This document shows, piece by piece, positions 1 through 9,395 of a stretch of DNA of 64,000 nucleotides. Position numbers and translations under genes: made by a program. How positions within the stretch are numbered: the first letter of the stretch is position 1; each line of letters starts with the position of its first letter. The notes below the pieces were generated by a model. It was not told the origin of the DNA, ran no database searches, and worked only from the letters and a program-made list of their open reading frames with translations. The stretch comes from CAXMMR01 sp965198995 (lineage in GTDB: Bacteria; Pseudomonadota; Alphaproteobacteria; Acetobacterales; Acetobacteraceae), in assembly GCA_965198995.1 (NCBI GenBank), contig CBDAQG010000002.1, positions 3,038,001 through 3,102,000 on the forward strand, in the 5' to 3' direction.

Positions 1-191
1 TCCACGCCGATCAGCAGCACCCGGCGAACCGGTGCGGCCTCGATCGCCTGATCAAGCCGCCGCATGCTTCGGTTGAGCCGCAGCCGCAGGCCAAAGGCGA
101 GGTCCGGCAACTTGCCGGTGCGTCGACTGCGCCAGGTGCGCGGCTTCAGGTTTCCAAACGGCGACGAGAAGAAGTCCTGATCGTCCGTCAT
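1..191 (-). CDS. Hypothetical protein, N-terminal part only
   Basis: An open frame starts at an ATG (complement of 189-191) and runs off the left edge of the window, giving about 63 residues (begins MTDDQDFFSSPFGNLKPR). The visible part is rich in Arg and Leu and ends in a hydrophobic VRRVLLIGV strand of the kind that opens a nucleotide- or SAM-binding fold. That is only a hint, and I do not recognise the family. Codon usage is high-G+C like its neighbours, so it is probably a real gene. It is transcribed away from oxyR. Confidence 0.45.
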   Translation of the reverse strand, partial: MTDDQDFFSSPFGNLKPRTWRSRRTGKLPDLAFGLRLRLNRSMRRLDQAIEAAPVRRVLLIGV

Positions 192-290
192 CGACCTGTC
201 TCCCACTGCCGGCGCGTCAGCAGCCACGGCGATCTCGTCGCCCGCCGTTCGTCCGAACCCGAGCGTCCGTTTGAAACTCTGATTGCAGGC

Positions 291-388
291 AAGGCAAGGC
301 GCCTCCCCTCCGTAAGACCTGTCCGACTGCGCTCGCGCCGTCGTCACCTCTGGCCTACTCCCACCAAAGCTAGGCTTTGAAAACATCT
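291..388. repeat. MITE-like repeat, subfamily 2, degenerate copy
   Basis: This stretch fills most of the gap upstream of oxyR. It begins AAGGCAAGG and ends in a CCACCAAAGC...GGCTTTG hairpin followed by AAAACATCT. The same order of blocks occurs, better preserved, in inverted orientation at 54406-54517 and partly at 3834-3890. The rest of 192-486 holds no recognisable gene; it must contain the oxyR promoter. Confidence 0.55.
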
Positions 389-486
389 ACTGAGGAACGC
401 CGGCCGACAGCTTGACCCTTTACACGACTTGGCGCACCGACCGGATGGATGCGGTCGCGCCGATGTCGCCAGGATCCGAAGCACGC

Positions 487-1380
487 ATGACCCTGCAAGA
501 CCTGCGCTACGTCGTCGCCCTCGCCGAGCACGGTCACTTCGGCCGCGCCGCCGCCGCCTGCGACATCGCCCAGTCGACCATCAGCGCCCAGATCAAGAAC
601 CTCGAGCGCCAGCTCGGCGTGACGCTGTTCGAGCGCACCACCAAATCGGTCAGCGTGACGGCCATCGGCCTCGAGATCGCCGGCCGGGCCCGCCAGGTCC
701 TGGCGGACGTCGAGGCCATCATGAGCTTCGGCCAGCAGATCTCCGGCCCGCTGGTCGGCGCCTTCGGCCTCGGCATCATCCCCACCCTCGGACCCTACGT
801 GCTGCCCTGGCTTGTACCAGCTCTGAGAAAGGCCTACCCGAAGCTGCGGCTGACGCTGCGTGAGGACCTGACCGCGCCGCTCCTGGAGCGGCTCGCCTCG
901 CACCAGCTCGACGCCGCCCTGGTGGCGCTGCCGGTCGCGCATGATCGGCTGGAGACGCTTGCCCTGTTCTATGAACCGTTCTGGCTGGCCGAGCCGAAGG
1001 ACCGAAAGCCCGCCACCACGATCGTAAAGCAGGACGAGCTGCGTGGACGCCAGCTGCTGCTGCTCACCGAGGGCCACTGCCTGCGCGACCAGGCCCTGGC
1101 GATCTGCGGCACCACCGGCCACGACGCCGAGGGCGATTTCCGCGCCACCAGCCTCGAGACCATCCTGCAGATGGTGGCGACCGGGCTGGGCAGCACCTTG
1201 CTGCCGGCGATGGCCTGCAGCGACGCCCGCGCCCGCTCGGTCACGACGCGGCCGCTGGAAGCCGGCATCGGGCGACGCATCGGCTTCGCCTGGCGGCGCA
1301 GCTATCCGAAACATCGCGACATCCACCTGCTGGCGCACACCCTGCGCGATCACCTGCCGCAGGGCGTCTGTCGCGTCTGA
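487..1380 (+). CDS. oxyR: OxyR, peroxide-sensing LysR-type regulator
   Basis: A LysR-family activator of 297 residues that senses hydrogen peroxide through a disulfide switch. The N-terminal winged HTH (about residues 1-60, MTLQDLRYVVALAEHGHFGR) is followed by a substrate-binding-like domain. The OxyR signature EGHCLRDQALAIC carries Cys198 and Cys207, matching Cys199 and Cys208 of E. coli OxyR. The frame opens upstream at a TTG (412), but the ATG at 487 is chosen because LysR proteins start just before the first HTH helix and this gives the usual family length. The next gene on the same strand is katG, a classic OxyR target, 187 bp downstream. Confidence 0.95.
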   Translation: MTLQDLRYVVALAEHGHFGRAAAACDIAQSTISAQIKNLERQLGVTLFERTTKSVSVTAIGLEIAGRARQVLADVEAIMSFGQQISGPLVGAFGLGIIPTLGPYVLPWLVPALRKAYPKLRLTLREDLTAPLLERLASHQLDAALVALPVAHDRLETLALFYEPFWLAEPKDRKPATTIVKQDELRGRQLLLLTEGHCLRDQALAICGTTGHDAEGDFRATSLETILQMVATGLGSTLLPAMACSDARARSVTTRPLEAGIGRRIGFAWRRSYPKHRDIHLLAHTLRDHLPQGVCRV

Positions 1381-1567
1381 CCGCCCGGCGATGTCCAACC
1401 GCCTGGCTCCGATCGCCCGAACCGATCGCTTCCCCGGCCACAATCGATTTCCCGACCACGCCGGAAGGCGCTAACGTGTCACCCATTGGTTGCGACCGAT
1501 CAGAAACCCGTCAGGCCCGCCAGCGCCGCAAGGCCGGCGGCGCGACGAGATGTGAAGGAGAACGACG

Positions 1568-3757
1568 ATGGATGGAATGACCGACGACAAGGCGTCGGGC
1601 CAGTGCCCGATGTCCCCCACCCCGAGCCGCTCGCGCCGCGGCAACCGTGACTGGTGGCCCGAGCACCTGAGCCTCGCCACCCTCAGCCAGCACTCGCCGC
1701 GCGCCAACCCGATGGGTGCCGAGTTCAACTACGCCGAGGCGTTCAAGACCCTCGACTTGAACGCCGTCATCGCCGACCTGCACGCCCTGATGACCGACAG
1801 CCAGGAGTGGTGGCCGGCCGATTTCGGCCATTACGGCGGCCTGTTCATCCGCCTCGCCTGGCACAGCGCCGGCACCTACCGCACCACCGACGGCCGCGGC
1901 GGCGCCGGCGGCGGCCAGCAGCGCTTCGCCCCGCTCAACAGCTGGCCGGACAACGCAAACCTCGACAAGGGCCGCCGCCTGCTCTGGCCGATCAAGCAGA
2001 AATACGGCGACAAGCTCTCCTGGGCCGACCTGTTCGTCCTGGTCGGCAACGTCGCCCTCGAGTCGATGGGCTTCAAGACCTTCGGCTATGCCGGCGGCCG
2101 CGCCGATACCTGGGAGCCGGAGGAGCTCTACTGGGGCCCAGAGGGCACCTGGCTCGGCGACGAGCGCTATAGCGGCGAGCGTCAGCTCGACAGCCGCCTC
2201 GGCGCCGTCCAGATGGGCCTCATCTACGTCAATCCCGAAGGCCCCAACAGCCAGCCCGACCCGCTCGGCTCGGCGCGCGACATCCGCGAGACCTTCGGCC
2301 GCATGGCGATGAACGACGAGGAGACCGTCGCCCTCATCGCCGGCGGCCACACCTTCGGCAAGACCCATGGCGCCGGCGACCCGTCCTTCGTCGGCCCGGA
2401 GCCGGAAAGCGGCGCCATCGAGGACCAGGGCCTCGGCTGGCGCAGCAAACACGGCACCGGCCACGGCGCCGACGCGATCACCGCCGGCCTCGAGGTCACC
2501 TGGTCGCAGACCCCGATCCAGTGGAGCAACCACTACTTCGACAACCTGTTCAAGTTCGAGTGGGAGCTGACCAAGAGCCCCGCCGGCGCCTGGCAGTGGC
2601 AGGCCAAGGACGCCGAGCCGTCGATCCCGGACGCGCACGACCCGTCGAAAAAGCGCCTCCCCACGATGCTGACCTCGGACCTCGCGCTCCGCGTCGACCC
2701 GGCCTACGAGAAGGTCTCACGCCGCTTCTACGAAAACCCGGACGAGTTCGCCGACGCCTTCGCCCGCGCCTGGTTCAAGCTCACGCATCGCGACATGGGC
2801 CCGATCCAGCGCTACCTCGGCCCGCTCGTCCCAACCGAGCAGCTGATCTGGCAGGACCCCATCCCGCCGCTCGATCACCCGCTGATCGGCGAGCAGGAAA
2901 TCGCCTCGCTCAAGGCCCAGATCCTCGCCACCGGCCTGTCCGTCGCCAGCCTCGTCTCCACCGCCTGGGCCTCGGCCGCGACCTTCCGCTACTCCGACAA
3001 GCGCGGCGGCGCCAACGGCGGGCGCGTCCGCCTCTCGCCGCAGAAGGACTGGAAGGTCAACGACCCGACCGAGCTCGCCGCAGCCCTGCAGCAGCTCGAA
3101 GCGGTCCAGACCGCCTTCAACGCCTCGGCCACCGGCGGCAAGAAAGTCTCGCTCGCCGACCTGATCGTCCTCGGCGGCTGCGCCGCGATCGAGCAGGCGG
3201 CCAAGGCAGCCGGCACCGACATCGAGGTGCCGTTCACCCCCGGCCGCATGGACGCGACGCAGGAGCAGACCGACACCGCCTCCTTCGCGCCCCTCGAGCC
3301 CATCGCCGACGGCTTCCGCAACTACTATGAAGGCCTGCCCTTCATGGCCCCCGAGGAAGCCATGGTCGACAAGGCCGAGCTGCTGCGCCTGTCGGGCCCG
3401 GAGATGACGGTGCTGGTCGGCGGCCTGCGCGTGCTCGGCGCCAATGCCGGCGGCTCCAGGCACGGCGTCTTCACCCGCCGCCCCGGCACGTTGACGAACG
3501 ACTTCTTCGTCAACCTGCTCGACATGGCGACCGAGTGGCAGCCAACCGCCAACGAGAACGCCTATGAGGGCCGCGACCGCAAGACCAAGGAGGTGAAGTG
3601 GACCGCCACCCGCACCGACCTGATCTTCGGCTCGCACTCGCAGATACGCGCCCTCGCCGAGGTCTATGCCGCCGCCGGCTCGCAGCCGAAATTCGTGCGT
3701 GACTTCGTGGCGGCCTGGACCAAGGTGATGAACGCCGACCGCTACGACGTGGCCTAG
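1568..3757 (+). CDS. katG: Catalase-peroxidase KatG
   Basis: A bifunctional haem catalase-peroxidase of 729 residues, the usual length for the family, with the duplicated two-domain layout. The active site is complete: distal Arg95, Trp98 and His99 (RLAWHSAGTYR), Tyr220 (MGLIYVNPEGP) and Met246 (GRMAMND) for the Trp-Tyr-Met adduct, and proximal His261 (GGHTFGKTHG). All are offset by exactly nine from M. tuberculosis KatG numbering. A good ribosome site (AAGGAG) sits about 8 bases before the ATG. It lies directly after oxyR, so peroxide-induced expression is expected. No signal peptide is visible, so it is cytoplasmic. Confidence 0.97.
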   Translation: MDGMTDDKASGQCPMSPTPSRSRRGNRDWWPEHLSLATLSQHSPRANPMGAEFNYAEAFKTLDLNAVIADLHALMTDSQEWWPADFGHYGGLFIRLAWHSAGTYRTTDGRGGAGGGQQRFAPLNSWPDNANLDKGRRLLWPIKQKYGDKLSWADLFVLVGNVALESMGFKTFGYAGGRADTWEPEELYWGPEGTWLGDERYSGERQLDSRLGAVQMGLIYVNPEGPNSQPDPLGSARDIRETFGRMAMNDEETVALIAGGHTFGKTHGAGDPSFVGPEPESGAIEDQGLGWRSKHGTGHGADAITAGLEVTWSQTPIQWSNHYFDNLFKFEWELTKSPAGAWQWQAKDAEPSIPDAHDPSKKRLPTMLTSDLALRVDPAYEKVSRRFYENPDEFADAFARAWFKLTHRDMGPIQRYLGPLVPTEQLIWQDPIPPLDHPLIGEQEIASLKAQILATGLSVASLVSTAWASAATFRYSDKRGGANGGRVRLSPQKDWKVNDPTELAAALQQLEAVQTAFNASATGGKKVSLADLIVLGGCAAIEQAAKAAGTDIEVPFTPGRMDATQEQTDTASFAPLEPIADGFRNYYEGLPFMAPEEAMVDKAELLRLSGPEMTVLVGGLRVLGANAGGSRHGVFTRRPGTLTNDFFVNLLDMATEWQPTANENAYEGRDRKTKEVKWTATRTDLIFGSHSQIRALAEVYAAAGSQPKFVRDFVAAWTKVMNADRYDVA

Positions 3758-3788
3758 AACGGCTGCGTCAGAGCCTTGACGTGACGGG

Positions 3789-3816
3789 CGGGCGGCATCT
3801 CATTGGGTGCCGCCCG
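3789..3816. terminator. Hairpin between convergent katG and ThDP-enzyme gene
   Basis: A perfect 9-bp inverted repeat (CGGGCGGCA, 10-base loop, TGCCGCCCG) lies 31 bases after the katG stop. A T-tract is lacking, but the position between two converging genes fits a terminator. Confidence 0.5.
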
Positions 3817-3833
3817 GCCGGCCGAGTGGAAGC

Positions 3834-3890
3834 AAGGCAAGGGGCTTTGCCTCTTGACCCCCACCAAAGCCTCGGCTTTGGAAACAGTTC
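3834..3890. repeat. MITE-like repeat, subfamily 2, partial copy
   Basis: The stretch begins AAGGCAAGGGGCTTTGCC and continues into CCACCAAAGCCTCGGCTTTGG. Both blocks recur in inverse orientation at 54406-54517. It sits between the katG terminator and the end of the convergent ThDP-enzyme gene. Confidence 0.6.
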
Positions 3891-3999
3891 GTTAGAGACT
3901 GGTTCCCTTAGTGGCTGGGGTCTGGAGCCTCAGGCCGCATCGTGCGAATGCACGCTCTGCGTGACGCGTCGAGGCAGCGCCCTCGCCGTCCCGCCCCGC

Positions 4000-5817
4000 T
4001 CACTCCCCCGCCTCAGCCGGCGCCCGCGCAATGTCCGGCGAGCACGTCCAATCCCGCAGCTCATACACCGTGCCCGGCCGCACCTTGCGCTTGCCCGGCT
4101 CGGCCAGCCGCCGGCGAAACCCGTGGATCGGCGTCGCCCGCGCGTCGATCATCACCTCCACCACCGACGGCCCGTCATGGGCAAACGCCGCCTCGATCGC
4201 CGGCCCGAGCTCGTCCGGCGTCCGCACCCGCACCCCCAGCAGCCCGAACGCCGTCGCCGCGTCGGCATAGTTCGGCTTGTCGCCAAACGAGATGTCCACC
4301 GACTGCCGCAGGTTGGCGAAGAACAGCTCCTGCCACATCTGCAGCCACCCCAGCGTGCCGTTGTTGAGCACGATGTTGACGACGCGGTAGCCGTTCTGCG
4401 CCAGGCTGGCGAGCTCGCCGACCGCATAGCAATGCGCGCCGTCGCCGGCCACGGTGACGACCCGCCCGCCGGTATCCTTGAGCAGCGCCCCGGCGCCGAT
4501 CGCCGCCGGCACCGCATAGCCCAGCCCGCCCTGCCCGCGGGCATACAGGAACCGCCGCCCGGCCGAGCGCGCCGGAATGTAGGAGGCGATCCACCCGGCC
4601 GACCAGCTCGCATCGCTGATCACCACGTCGGCGTCCGTCAGGTGGCGCGCCACCTCGGCCATCACCCGCTGCGGCAGCATCGGCACCGCCTCGCTCGCCA
4701 TCTCCGCGGCCAGCCGGTCGCGCTGCCCGGCCATCACCTCGGCGATGCGCGCCGCCCAGGCCGCCCGCCCCGGCGCCTCGCTGGCCCCCGCGGCGTCGCC
4801 CGCCATCGCCGCCTGCAGCGCCCGCATCGTCAGCCGCACGTCGCCGCACAGCATCAGCGTCGGCCGGAACGTCCGCCCCGGCTCCAGCGGGTCGGCGTCG
4901 ATGGTGATCGTCGCCTGGTCCGGCCCCGGTATGGTCCAGTTCAGCGCCGTGTTCTGGCTCGCCTTGCTGCCGCACCAGACGATCAGGTCGGCCTCGCGGA
5001 TCAGCTCGATCGCCGCCGCCGAGCCGAGCGGGTTCAGCACCCCGGCGCAATACGGCCGCGTGTCCGGCACCGCCCCCTTGCCGGACAGGCTGGTCACCAC
5101 CAGCGGCTGATGCGCGTCGCAGAACTCGGTCAGCAGCCCCGCCGCGTCCGACCCATGCACGCCGCCGCCGAGCACGAAGGCCGGCCGCCGCGACCGCGCG
5201 ATCAGCGCCGCCGCCGCCGCGACGTCCTCGTCCGAAGGCCGGTAGCGCAGGCTCGGGATCCGGGCATGCCGCAGGTCGACCGCGACCGCCGCCTCCTCCC
5301 ACTCGCCGTCCATCACGTCGTGCGGGATGATCAGCGCCACCGGCCCCGGCCGCGGCGCGGTGGCGATTCGGAAGGCGGCGCGGAGCAAATCCGGCAGCGC
5401 CGCCAGCGACGGCACGGTGAACGTCGCCTTGGTCACCGTCTGCAGGAAGCCCTGCTGGTCGAACCCCTGCGACGCCACCCCCTTGGCGCGCAGCGAGGTC
5501 CAGTCGAGCGGCAGCTCGCCGACCAGCGCAATCATCGGCACCGACGCGTTCAGCGCCTCCACCAGCCCGTCCGGCAGCTTGGTGGTGCCCGGACCGACGG
5601 TCACGTCGGTCACCCCCGGCTTGCCGGTCAGCCGCGCATAGGCGTCCGCCGCATACGGCCCGCTGCGCTCGTCGCGCACCAGCACGTGGCGGATGCGCGG
5701 CGCCCGCCGGGCAATGCCGTCATGCAGCGCCGTGGTCTGCCCGCCCGGCATGCCGAACACGAACTCGACCCCCATCTGCATGAGCATCTCGGCGACGAGA
5801 TCTCCACCATGTGCCAT
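4000..5817 (-). CDS. ThDP-dependent enzyme, acetolactate synthase-like
   Basis: A 605-residue thiamine-diphosphate enzyme with the three-domain layout of the acetolactate synthase / benzoylformate decarboxylase superfamily. The catalytic Glu50 sits in VRDERSGPYAADAYAR. The ThDP/Mg motif is GDGAHCYAVGELAS...LNNGTLGW near residues 455-490. The central domain carries GKGAVPDTRP and a nucleotide-fold remnant. It starts 3 bases after the stop of the FGGY kinase gene, so the two are almost certainly co-transcribed. The substrate is not clear from sequence. The neighbouring sugar kinase and GlpD-like gene suggest a carbon-carbon lyase or ligase acting on a sugar-derived keto acid or ketose rather than true branched-chain amino-acid synthesis. 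No acetolactate synthase small subunit lies nearby, which agrees with this. Confidence 0.85.
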   Translation of the reverse strand: MAHGGDLVAEMLMQMGVEFVFGMPGGQTTALHDGIARRAPRIRHVLVRDERSGPYAADAYARLTGKPGVTDVTVGPGTTKLPDGLVEALNASVPMIALVGELPLDWTSLRAKGVASQGFDQQGFLQTVTKATFTVPSLAALPDLLRAAFRIATAPRPGPVALIIPHDVMDGEWEEAAVAVDLRHARIPSLRYRPSDEDVAAAAALIARSRRPAFVLGGGVHGSDAAGLLTEFCDAHQPLVVTSLSGKGAVPDTRPYCAGVLNPLGSAAAIELIREADLIVWCGSKASQNTALNWTIPGPDQATITIDADPLEPGRTFRPTLMLCGDVRLTMRALQAAMAGDAAGASEAPGRAAWAARIAEVMAGQRDRLAAEMASEAVPMLPQRVMAEVARHLTDADVVISDASWSAGWIASYIPARSAGRRFLYARGQGGLGYAVPAAIGAGALLKDTGGRVVTVAGDGAHCYAVGELASLAQNGYRVVNIVLNNGTLGWLQMWQELFFANLRQSVDISFGDKPNYADAATAFGLLGVRVRTPDELGPAIEAAFAHDGPSVVEVMIDARATPIHGFRRRLAEPGKRKVRPGTVYELRDWTCSPDIARAPAEAGE

Positions 5818-5820
5818 CGC

Positions 5821-7368
5821 TCAGGCTCCCGCTGTTGCAAGTTGAGGTTCGGCCGCGTGACGGCGCGTCCACAGCCGCCCGAGGCTGTCCGCCGTGCGCA
5901 CGAAATGCTCGTATTTGCGCTCGTAAAGCGCCGCCCGACCCGCATCGGGCGTGTAGGCGCGCGCCAGCCGCGGCATCCTCCGCGCCGCGGTGGCCAGGTC
6001 TGGCTGCGCCCCGAGCGCGGCGGCGACGCACATCGCCGCCCCCTGCGCGCCCAGCTCGCCGCACTGCATGACGTCGACCGGCAATCCCAGCGCGTCGGCA
6101 AACAGCTGCGGCCAGACCAGGCTGCGCGCGCCGCCCCCGGCCAGCCGGATGCGCGCCGGGTCCGCCGCGTCCGGCCCCGACAGCAGCGCCTCGACGTCCA
6201 TCCGATGGGCGAACACGATGCCCTCGTAGATCGCCCGCACCACGTCGCCGAGCGAGTCGGAGGCGGTGAGCCCCAGCAGCCCCGCCGGCGCCCCGCCCGG
6301 CCCACCGAACAGGAACGGGAAGAACAGCATGTCCGTCTCCCGCCCCAGCCCGTCGCGCACCAGGTGCTCGCAGACCTCGTAGATCGTCCGCCCCCCGGCC
6401 GCCGCCCGCGCCGCCTCGGCGTCCAGCATCACCCGGCAGAACCACTCCAGATTGCCCGCCGACGTCGCCGCCCCCTCGGTCGCCAGGTAGTAGCCGCCGA
6501 GCGGGTAGGCGCATTGCAGGAACGGCAGCCGGCTCACCCGCGGCGCCGCGTGCAGCGTCTGGTTGATGCTGAACGTGCCGGCAACGATCGTCATCAGCGA
6601 CGGGTCCGCCATCCCCGAGGCGAGCGACGCCGCGGCGACGTCGACCAGCCCCCGCACCACCGGCGTGCCGGCCCGCAGCCCCGAACGCCGCGCCGCCGCC
6701 GCCGACACCGTGCCGGCCACCTCGTTCGACGGCCCGATCGGCGGCAGCCGGTCGAGCCAGCCGTGAATGCCGAGCTCGTGCAGCATGGCGTCGGCATAGC
6801 GCCCGGTGCTGACGTCGATCAGCCCGGCGATGCCGGCGTCGGTCGGGTCGGTCGAGCAGTCGCCGCACAATTTGGCGCGCAGAAAATCCTTGCACATCAG
6901 CACCGACCGGGTGCGCCCCAGCAGCTCCGGCTCGGCCCGCGACAGGTAGGCCAGCAGCACGCTGGCCTGCCCCGCCCACATCCGCTGCTGCACCTGCGCG
7001 CCGCACTCGCCCGCCAGCCCCGAACCCTCGAGCTCGGCCAGCAGCGCCGCCGCCCGCGTGTCGGTCGAAACGATGCCGGGACGAACCGGATTCAGCGCGC
7101 CATCGACAAAGTAGGCGCCCGAGCCGTAGCCGGTGGTGGAAATGCCGAGCACGTCGCCCGGCGCGGTGCCGCTCTCCTCCAGCACCGCCTGGATCGCCGA
7201 GCAGGCGGCCTGCCACATCTGCTCCGCATCGCGCTCGGTGTGGCCGGCGGCCGGAAACAGCATCGTGTTGGGGCGTCGCGCGCAGGCCAGCTCGGCGCCG
7301 TCGACATCGAACAGCGCCGCCTTCGTCATCGTGCCGCCAGCGTCTATGCCGATCAGCCGTCCGGACAC
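5821..7368 (-). CDS. FGGY-family carbohydrate kinase
   Basis: A 515-residue sugar or polyol kinase of the FGGY family. The N-terminal phosphate-binding motif is GIDAGGTMTKAALFD (residues 7-21), and the C-terminal lobe contains RLAGGGARSLVWPQLFADAL and GELGAQGAAM, the usual adenosine-site motifs. The start is GTG at 7368, preceded by a G-rich ribosome site and by a perfect palindrome at 7404-7415. The family phosphorylates xylulose, ribulose, glycerol, erythritol and similar substrates. The divergent GlpD-like dehydrogenase makes an erythritol-type route attractive (kinase followed by sugar-alcohol-phosphate dehydrogenase, as EryA/EryB), but the exact substrate cannot be read from the sequence. 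Confidence 0.88.
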   Translation of the reverse strand: MSGRLIGIDAGGTMTKAALFDVDGAELACARRPNTMLFPAAGHTERDAEQMWQAACSAIQAVLEESGTAPGDVLGISTTGYGSGAYFVDGALNPVRPGIVSTDTRAAALLAELEGSGLAGECGAQVQQRMWAGQASVLLAYLSRAEPELLGRTRSVLMCKDFLRAKLCGDCSTDPTDAGIAGLIDVSTGRYADAMLHELGIHGWLDRLPPIGPSNEVAGTVSAAAARRSGLRAGTPVVRGLVDVAAASLASGMADPSLMTIVAGTFSINQTLHAAPRVSRLPFLQCAYPLGGYYLATEGAATSAGNLEWFCRVMLDAEAARAAAGGRTIYEVCEHLVRDGLGRETDMLFFPFLFGGPGGAPAGLLGLTASDSLGDVVRAIYEGIVFAHRMDVEALLSGPDAADPARIRLAGGGARSLVWPQLFADALGLPVDVMQCGELGAQGAAMCVAAALGAQPDLATAARRMPRLARAYTPDAGRAALYERKYEHFVRTADSLGRLWTRRHAAEPQLATAGA

Positions 7369-7403
7369 GTCGCACCCCCCCAGCCGGTCGCCTTTTCGGC
7401 AAC

Positions 7404-7415
7404 TTGTTATAACAA
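7404..7415. promoter_or_regulatory. Candidate GntR operator palindrome
   Basis: TTGTTATAACAA is a perfect 12-bp palindrome with the GT...AC half-site arrangement typical of GntR-family operators. It lies 36 bases upstream of the kinase start codon. The HutC-type GntR gene at 9392 in the divergent operon is the obvious candidate to bind it. Confidence 0.5.
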
Positions 7416-7444
7416 CACGCTAGGCGGACTGGACAGGCAAGGCA

Positions 7445-7556
7445 AGGAAGGCCTGCTTTTTTGAAGAAAAGCAGCAAAAAACTTTTGCGCCGCTGTCGCG
7501 CCCCTTACCGGGCAAAAGTTTTTTGGTCCTTTTTTTCAAAAAAGGACCGCTTCCTT
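7445..7556. repeat. Poly-T/A hairpin repeat, two opposed arms
   Basis: Two opposed hairpins, each with a run of T paired with a run of A (stem ends CTGCTTTTTT at 7453 and GGTCCTTTTTT at 7525), are followed or preceded by CAAAAAACTTTTG and CAAAAGTTTTTTG. The same composite occurs at 52985-53104, and a single arm occurs at 10139-10170. Here it lies between two divergent operons, where a terminator would not be expected. Confidence 0.75.
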
Positions 7557-7610
7557 CGCTGAGCCACCCGACCGCCCATGTATAGGGGCATCAGGCCATC
7601 AGGAGGACCA

Positions 7611-9395
7611 ATGCGCGACCGGACGATGCTGCTCAACCGCCTGCGCGAGAGCGCCGACATCCCGGTGTTGATCATCGGCGGCGGGATCAACGGCGTCGGC
7701 ATCCTGCGCGACCTCGCCGCCCAGGGCGTCCCCGCCCTGCTGGTCGAGCGCGGCGACATCTGCGGCGGCTCCAGCGCCGCGCCGTCGCGCCTGATCCACG
7801 GCGGCCTGCGCTACCTCGAGACCGGCGAGTTCAGCCTGGTGCGCGAATCCGTGCAGGAGCGCGAGTTGCTGCTCCGCCACGCCCCGCATCTGGTCCGGCC
7901 GATCCCGACCTGGGTGCCGCTGACGAGCTGGACCGCGGGCAGCCTCGCCGCCCTCGGCCGGGTGCTGCGCCTGGTCCGCAATCCCGGCCGCAAGGGCGCC
8001 GTGCCGCTCAAGCTCGGCCTGACCCTCTATGATCGCTTCGCCCGCGCGACGCGGCAGATGCCGCGCCACCGCTTCCTGAGCAGCGCCGCCGCCCGCCGCG
8101 TGCTGCCGCAGCTGCACCGCGACGTCCGCGTCGTCGCCGAATACTACGACGCCCGCGTCACCCACCCGGAGCGGCTGACCCTCGAGCTGGTCGCCGACGC
8201 CGAGGCGGATTGCCCCGGCTGCGCCGCCCTGCCCTACGTCTCCGCCATCCGCATGGAGCAGGCGGAGATGGTGCTGCGCGACGAGGTCGGCGGGCAAACC
8301 CTGCGGGTCCGGCCGCAGCTCATCGTCAATGCCGCCGGCGCCTGGGCCGACCAGGTCGATGACGGGCTGAAGCTGACCGAGCGCCTGATGGGCGGCACCA
8401 AGGGCTCGCATCTGGTGCTGCGCGCGCCCGCTCTGGCCGCCGAGCTCGACCAGCGCATGCTGTATTTCGAGACCAAGGACAAGCGCGTCTGCCTGGTCTA
8501 CGCGCTCGACCCGGCGCACGTGCTGCTCGGCACCACCGACCTGCCGACCTCGGATCCGGACGACCGCACCTGCAGCCCGCAGGAGATCAGTTACCTGTTC
8601 GCCGCCCTGTCGGCCGTGCTGCCCGGCCACGGCCTGTCCGCCGCCGACATCGTCTTCACCTATGCCGGCGTCCGCCCGCTGCCGCGAAACGATGCCGGCG
8701 TCGCCGGCGCGATCAGCCGCGACCACAAGCTGCACCGCTTCGCCGCCGCGCCCGGCCGGCCGATCCCCGTCCTCACTTTGGTCGGCGGCAAGTGGACGAC
8801 CTATCGCGCCTGCTCGCGCGACGTCGCCGACGCGGTGCTCACCGAGCTGGCGCTGCCCCGCCGGGTCGACACCGCGGGCCTGGCGATCGGCGGCGGCCGC
8901 AACTGGCCGGCCGGCGGCGCCGCCGCCCTCGCCGCCGGGCTCGCCGCGCAATCCGACGTCACGCCGCAGCGCGCCGCGACCCTGGTCCGCCGCTACGGCA
9001 GCGCCGCCGCCACCGTGCTGCAGGGCGCCCGCCAATGGCTCGACGCGCCGTCCCAGGGCCGCGCCGGCGCATGGCCACGCAACGCGCCGGCCGACGCCCC
9101 GCTCCGCCACGCGCCGGAATACACCGGCGGCGAGATCGCCTGGCTCGCCCGGCAGGAGCGGGTGACGCGGCTGGAGGACGTGATCCTGCGCCGCACCCTG
9201 ATCGCCTTCGAGGGCCTGGCCGGCCGCGCCTGCATCGAGGAGGTCGGCTCGGTCGTCGCCGCCGCGCTCGACTGGTCGGCGCCCCAGCAGGCGGCAGAGG
9301 TCGAGGCCACCTGCCGCCTGCTCGGCACCCGCCACGGCGTCGGCGGCCTGCAGGATCCGGCGCCCGCAGGCGCGCTGGAGCAGGTCATGCCGTGA
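7611..9395 (+). CDS. FAD-dependent glycerol-3-phosphate dehydrogenase family (GlpD-like)
   Basis: A 594-residue flavoprotein of the GlpD family, which oxidises glycerol-3-phosphate or related polyol phosphates and passes electrons to quinone at the inner membrane face. The FAD dinucleotide motif IIGGGINGVGILRDLAAQG is near the N-terminus, followed by the family block SRLIHGGLRYLE and, mid-protein, VLLGTTDLP. The C-terminal DAO-C helical domain includes EVGSVVAAALDW. The ATG at 7611 is chosen because AGGAGG lies 5 bases upstream. The gene overlaps the following GntR gene by 4 bases. The divergent FGGY kinase could supply the phosphorylated polyol, making this either GlpD itself or an EryB-type erythritol-phosphate dehydrogenase. 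Confidence 0.88.
   Translation: MRDRTMLLNRLRESADIPVLIIGGGINGVGILRDLAAQGVPALLVERGDICGGSSAAPSRLIHGGLRYLETGEFSLVRESVQERELLLRHAPHLVRPIPTWVPLTSWTAGSLAALGRVLRLVRNPGRKGAVPLKLGLTLYDRFARATRQMPRHRFLSSAAARRVLPQLHRDVRVVAEYYDARVTHPERLTLELVADAEADCPGCAALPYVSAIRMEQAEMVLRDEVGGQTLRVRPQLIVNAAGAWADQVDDGLKLTERLMGGTKGSHLVLRAPALAAELDQRMLYFETKDKRVCLVYALDPAHVLLGTTDLPTSDPDDRTCSPQEISYLFAALSAVLPGHGLSAADIVFTYAGVRPLPRNDAGVAGAISRDHKLHRFAAAPGRPIPVLTLVGGKWTTYRACSRDVADAVLTELALPRRVDTAGLAIGGGRNWPAGGAAALAAGLAAQSDVTPQRAATLVRRYGSAAATVLQGARQWLDAPSQGRAGAWPRNAPADAPLRHAPEYTGGEIAWLARQERVTRLEDVILRRTLIAFEGLAGRACIEEVGSVVAAALDWSAPQQAAEVEATCRLLGTRHGVGGLQDPAPAGALEQVMP

Noticed and set aside
3781..7464. A 1227-codon open frame on the plus strand across 3.8-7.5 kb
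   Set aside because: It is the antisense of the ThDP enzyme and FGGY kinase genes. Its translation is Arg/Pro/His-rich low-complexity sequence, typical of shadow frames in high-G+C DNA.
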